Assembly (NCBI GenBank): GCA_963841885.1
Contig: CAWJEK010000015.1
Span: 1-64,000, forward strand
Direction of reading: 5' to 3'
Source of the DNA: Bog-756 sp963841885
GTDB lineage: Bacteria; Actinomycetota; Acidimicrobiia; Acidimicrobiales; RAAP-2
DNA length: 64,000 nucleotides
Shown here: piece after piece, positions 61,492-64,000 of the stretch
How positions within the stretch are numbered: the stretch's first letter is position 1
Layout of the letters: each line of letters starts with the position of its first letter
The notes under the pieces: generated by a model
What the model saw: the letters and a program-made list of their open reading frames with translations, nothing else
The model's database searches: none
What the model was told of the DNA's origin: nothing
Translations under genes and position numbers: made by a program

Positions 61492-62466
61492 GCTCTGGAC
61501 CACGGCGGCCCGGTCCTCGCCGTCGGGCGTCGACGATCCGGCGTCGGCGGCCACCCCGTCGGTGGTCCCGGCCTCGTCCACTGCCGGGGCGGCGTCCCCG
61601 TCCCCGTCGTCGGGCGGTGGCAGGGGATCCGGCCGGGTGTCGCGCCAGCGGCGGTAGGGGCCGACCCGGGTGGCGAGCAGCACGATGCCGGCGATCGCCA
61701 GCGCCACCCCGGCGATCTGGACCAGCACCGATCCGAGATGACCGTCCTCACCCAGCCAGAGGTGCTCATCGAGGTAGCGCTCGATGCCCCACAGCACCAT
61801 CCCGACCCCCAGCACGATGCCGGCGGGAGGTAGGGGAGCGGCCAGCGGCGGGATCAGCGACCCGTCGGATGCCACCGACGGTGTCCGCTTCCGCAGCCAC
61901 CGCTCGACGAGCAGCAGGATGCAGAAGATGGTGAAGTCCTCGGCCGCCTGGAAGATCGGCACCGGCAGGACCTTCTGGTTCGGGTGGGCCCCGGCGTAGT
62001 ACATGCCGAACCACTGGTGGGTCGGGTGACCGCCACCGTTGACCATCAACTGGGGGCCGAGGAGCCGCCCCATGGCCCAGCACGCCATCAGCACCGGCGC
62101 CATCAGGTCGGCGAAACGGAGCGTCGGGAGTTCGGGGCAGCGCCGGCGTTGGCTGACGATGGCGACGGGCACGGCGAGGATGAGACCGCCGAAGGAGGAC
62201 AGGCCGCCCTGCCAGATGGCGAAGACCTGGGCGGGGTGGGCGGTGTAGAGCGACAGGTTCGACAGGACGTGCATGGCCCGGGCGCCGACGATGGCCGCCA
62301 CGATGACCCACACGAACATCCCGGTCACCCACTGCCACTGGTAGCCGCGCTGGCGCAGGCGGCGCTCCGTGTAGCGCAGGCCGAACCAGAAGGTGATGGC
62401 CAGTCCGATCCCGTAGGTGTGGACCTCGAGGAACCAGATGTGGAAGGCGACGGGGATCGGTCTCAT
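61474..62466 (-). CDS. lgt: Prolipoprotein diacylglyceryl transferase
   Basis: Integral membrane enzyme that adds diacylglycerol to the lipobox Cys of prolipoproteins. The 330-residue protein has about seven helices, beginning HIWFLEVHTYGIGLAITFWF. GARAMHVLSNL, IWQGGLSSFGGL and the region GRLLGPQLMVNGGGHPTHQW correspond to the family's core and signature, though the usual GRxxNFxNGE is altered, so it could be an Lgt-like paralog. The C-terminal 45 residues are acidic and Pro-rich. ATG 62466 is divergent from the SDR gene. Confidence 0.87.
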   Translation of the reverse strand: MRPIPVAFHIWFLEVHTYGIGLAITFWFGLRYTERRLRQRGYQWQWVTGMFVWVIVAAIVGARAMHVLSNLSLYTAHPAQVFAIWQGGLSSFGGLILAVPVAIVSQRRRCPELPTLRFADLMAPVLMACWAMGRLLGPQLMVNGGGHPTHQWFGMYYAGAHPNQKVLPVPIFQAAEDFTIFCILLLVERWLRKRTPSVASDGSLIPPLAAPLPPAGIVLGVGMVLWGIERYLDEHLWLGEDGHLGSVLVQIAGVALAIAGIVLLATRVGPYRRWRDTRPDPLPPPDDGDGDAAPAVDEAGTTDGVAADAGSSTPDGEDRAAVVQSSADRD

Positions 62467-62631
62467 GGTGGTCGGAGCCGCGCCGCTGGGCTACCCAGGG
62501 GCGCCGGCCAGGCCTTCAGTATGCCCCAGGGGGCCGGTAGGGTGTCCTCGCCGGGCCGACAGGCCCCGGTGGACGGGGGTCGGGGGACGCATCGGCCCCG
62601 CCGCCCCGCCCCGAGGGTCGGAGGTGACGCC

Positions 62632-63429
62632 GTGGGATCGTTGACGGGCAAGGTGGCCGTGGTGACGGGTGGGGGGTCGGGAATCGGTCTGGCCACCGCG
62701 ACCCGGCTGGCCGGCGCGGGAGCCTCGGTGGCGGTGGTCGACCTCGACGGCGAATCGGCCGAACGGGTGGCGGGTGCACTCGACGGGCTGGCGCTGCAGG
62801 CGGATGTGGGCCGCTCCGACGAGTGGCCGGGCATCATCTCAGCCGTCACCCGCCGATTCGGCGGGATCGACCTCGCCCACCTGAACGCCGGGGTGACGAC
62901 GGGGGAGGCCGACATCACCCAGGTGACGGACGAGATCTACCTCCGGGCCACCGGCGTGAACGTGGACGGCGTCTTCTACGGCGTCCGCGCCGTGGTCCCG
63001 GCCATGGCGGAGCGCAGGGGCGGATCGATCGTGGCCACAGCGTCGCTGGCCGGACTGATCGGCTTCTCGCCCGACCCGGTCTACTGCCTGACCAAGCACG
63101 CCGTCGTCGGTCTGGTGCGCTCGCTCGGCCCCCAGTTGGCGGACAAGGGGATCACCATCAACGCGGTGTGCCCGAGCATCGTCGACACTCCCCTCATCGC
63201 CGACATGCGCGACGTCCTGGAGTCGAGCGGCTTCCCGCTCATCGACGTGGACGCGGTGTCGGCCACCGTGGTGGACCTGCTGGCCGGCGAGGCCACCGGG
63301 GAGGCCATGGTGATCCAGGCCGGCCGGGAGGCGGTGGCCTTCCGCTTCCCCCGTCCCCCCGGTCCCCGGGCCGGAGGCACGGTGGGCCAGAAGCCGCCGA
63401 AGGAATTCCTCGCCCACGACCAGGCCTGA
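62632..63429 (+). CDS. Short-chain dehydrogenase/reductase
   Basis: A 265-residue SDR: cofactor motif TGGGSGIG, NAGV, the Ser in SIVATASLAGLIG and the YxxxK in VYCLTKHAVVGLV, followed by INAVCPSIVDTPL. The Asp in AVVDLDGES suggests NAD preference. Substrate unknown. The GTG start has GGAGG 7 nt upstream. It is divergent from lgt and convergent with the next hypothetical (7 bp apart). Confidence 0.92.
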   Translation: MGSLTGKVAVVTGGGSGIGLATATRLAGAGASVAVVDLDGESAERVAGALDGLALQADVGRSDEWPGIISAVTRRFGGIDLAHLNAGVTTGEADITQVTDEIYLRATGVNVDGVFYGVRAVVPAMAERRGGSIVATASLAGLIGFSPDPVYCLTKHAVVGLVRSLGPQLADKGITINAVCPSIVDTPLIADMRDVLESSGFPLIDVDAVSATVVDLLAGEATGEAMVIQAGREAVAFRFPRPPGPRAGGTVGQKPPKEFLAHDQA

Positions 63430-63436
63430 GCCCCGG

Positions 63437-63880
63437 TCAGCTTCCCGGTGGGGCCACCGACCAGCCCCGTCGCCTCAGTTCGTCGACGAGCAGGTCCTCG
63501 GGGACGCGCTCGAGCTGGCGGGCCAGACTCTGGCGGCGCGACGCCGACGGCGGCCGGGTCACCGGTGCCCGGGCCGCTTCGGTGGTCGTCGAAGCCCGCC
63601 CGGACCGGGGACGGCCGTTGTGCGATTCGTGGGAGTCCGGCGGGTCGTCCGGCGGTGCCGGCGGGTCGGCCCCTTCGGCTCCTTCGGCCTCCGCCTCGAG
63701 CCGGGCGATGAGGACCTCGGCCTCGTCGCGGGTGAACCTACCGCCGGCCTGGCGTTGGGTGAGGCCCAGCGGACCGCGGGCGTCCCGGAAGCCGGTGTGC
63801 CCGGCCGCTTCGACCAGGGCGGTCAGATCGCGGAGTTGTCGCGCCGTGGCGGGCGGACCGGACGGCTGACCGAAGGACAT
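63437..63880 (-). CDS. Conserved actinobacterial hypothetical protein
   Basis: A 147-residue protein starting MSFGQPSGPPATARQLRDLTALVEAAGHTGFRD, then GLTQRQAGGRFTRDEAEVLIARLE, a disordered Pro/Asp-rich linker and a C-terminal helix pair (LARQLERVPEDLLVDELRRRGW). The N-terminal pattern is one I know from many actinobacterial hypotheticals; the function is not known. No signal or membrane segment. Confidence 0.8.
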   Translation of the reverse strand: MSFGQPSGPPATARQLRDLTALVEAAGHTGFRDARGPLGLTQRQAGGRFTRDEAEVLIARLEAEAEGAEGADPPAPPDDPPDSHESHNGRPRSGRASTTTEAARAPVTRPPSASRRQSLARQLERVPEDLLVDELRRRGWSVAPPGS

Positions 63881-64000
63881 GATGGGAAGCCGGGTCGGCC
63901 GGTCGGGATCGGGCGTCGCCGCCCGGCCGATCGGTCAGGAGCCCACGGGCCGCGCTGGGGGGAGCGGGATCAGACGACCCGACCGACGCCGGCCAGGCCG

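Overview
This window is a high-GC (about 70 percent) actinobacterial chromosome segment. GC-rich third codon positions, many GTG starts, 4-bp ATGA/GTGA gene overlaps and TANNNT boxes 6-9 nt before start codons (leaderless mRNAs) all fit Actinobacteria. The gene order argS-lysA-hom-thrC-rho-rpmE-prfA-prmC-tsaC is the actinobacterial housekeeping order. Secreted proteins built of GYWLVASDGGVFAFGDA-type repeats suggest class Acidimicrobiia; that placement is an inference.

Layout. 1-11.1 kb: tRNA-Arg(CCG), argS, Lys/Thr/Met biosynthesis (lysA, hom, thrC, without thrB), rho, rpmE, prfA, prmC, tsaC. 11.0-15.1 kb: a branched-chain amino acid block (leuB, ilvE, cimA) behind what looks like a leader-peptide attenuator (MQHVESHRRVAVVIID, then a hairpin and a U-tract terminator). 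15.2-21.5 kb: two hypotheticals, an acyl-CoA dehydrogenase and a cyclase/AAA-type ATPase regulator; the last 70 bp of the dehydrogenase gene recur after the cyclase gene. 21.6-28.2 kb: HxlR regulator with divergent reductase, two alpha/beta hydrolases (one frame-broken), a lone receiver, and a NarL-type two-component pair. 28.5-37.2 kb: lipid kinase-like protein, HPP membrane protein plus small partner, MarR, ClC channel, SDR, helical protein, GH15 enzyme. 37.2-43.0 kb (minus strand): a c-di-GMP operon (HD-GYP, CHASE-GGDEF-EAL, GAF-GGDEF) behind a PucR-type regulator. 43.5-47.9 kb: ArsC-like, mutM, universal stress protein, hypothetical, sterol-desaturase-like protein, FMN reductase. 48.0-57.0 kb: a lipid/steroid beta-oxidation set (thiolase, EchA19-like hydratase, thioesterase, FadD19-like ligase, SDR) with three copies of a KstR-type palindrome. 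57.2-61.5 kb: a mau-like cluster (thioredoxin, conserved unknown, MauE, a Tat-exported Cys-rich MauA-like protein fused to propeller-like repeats, CcdA/MauF-like). The window ends with lgt, an SDR and a conserved hypothetical.

How parts work together. The KstR-type boxes tie three transcription units into one probable lipid/steroid regulon. The mau-like operon looks like a complete export and disulfide-maturation set for one exported Cys-rich protein whose substrate is unknown, and it is the best candidate here for an undescribed system. Ten clear frame breaks, mostly at short G/C runs in otherwise intact genes, suggest uncorrected indels in this sequence rather than mass gene decay; protein lengths at those loci should be read with that in mind.
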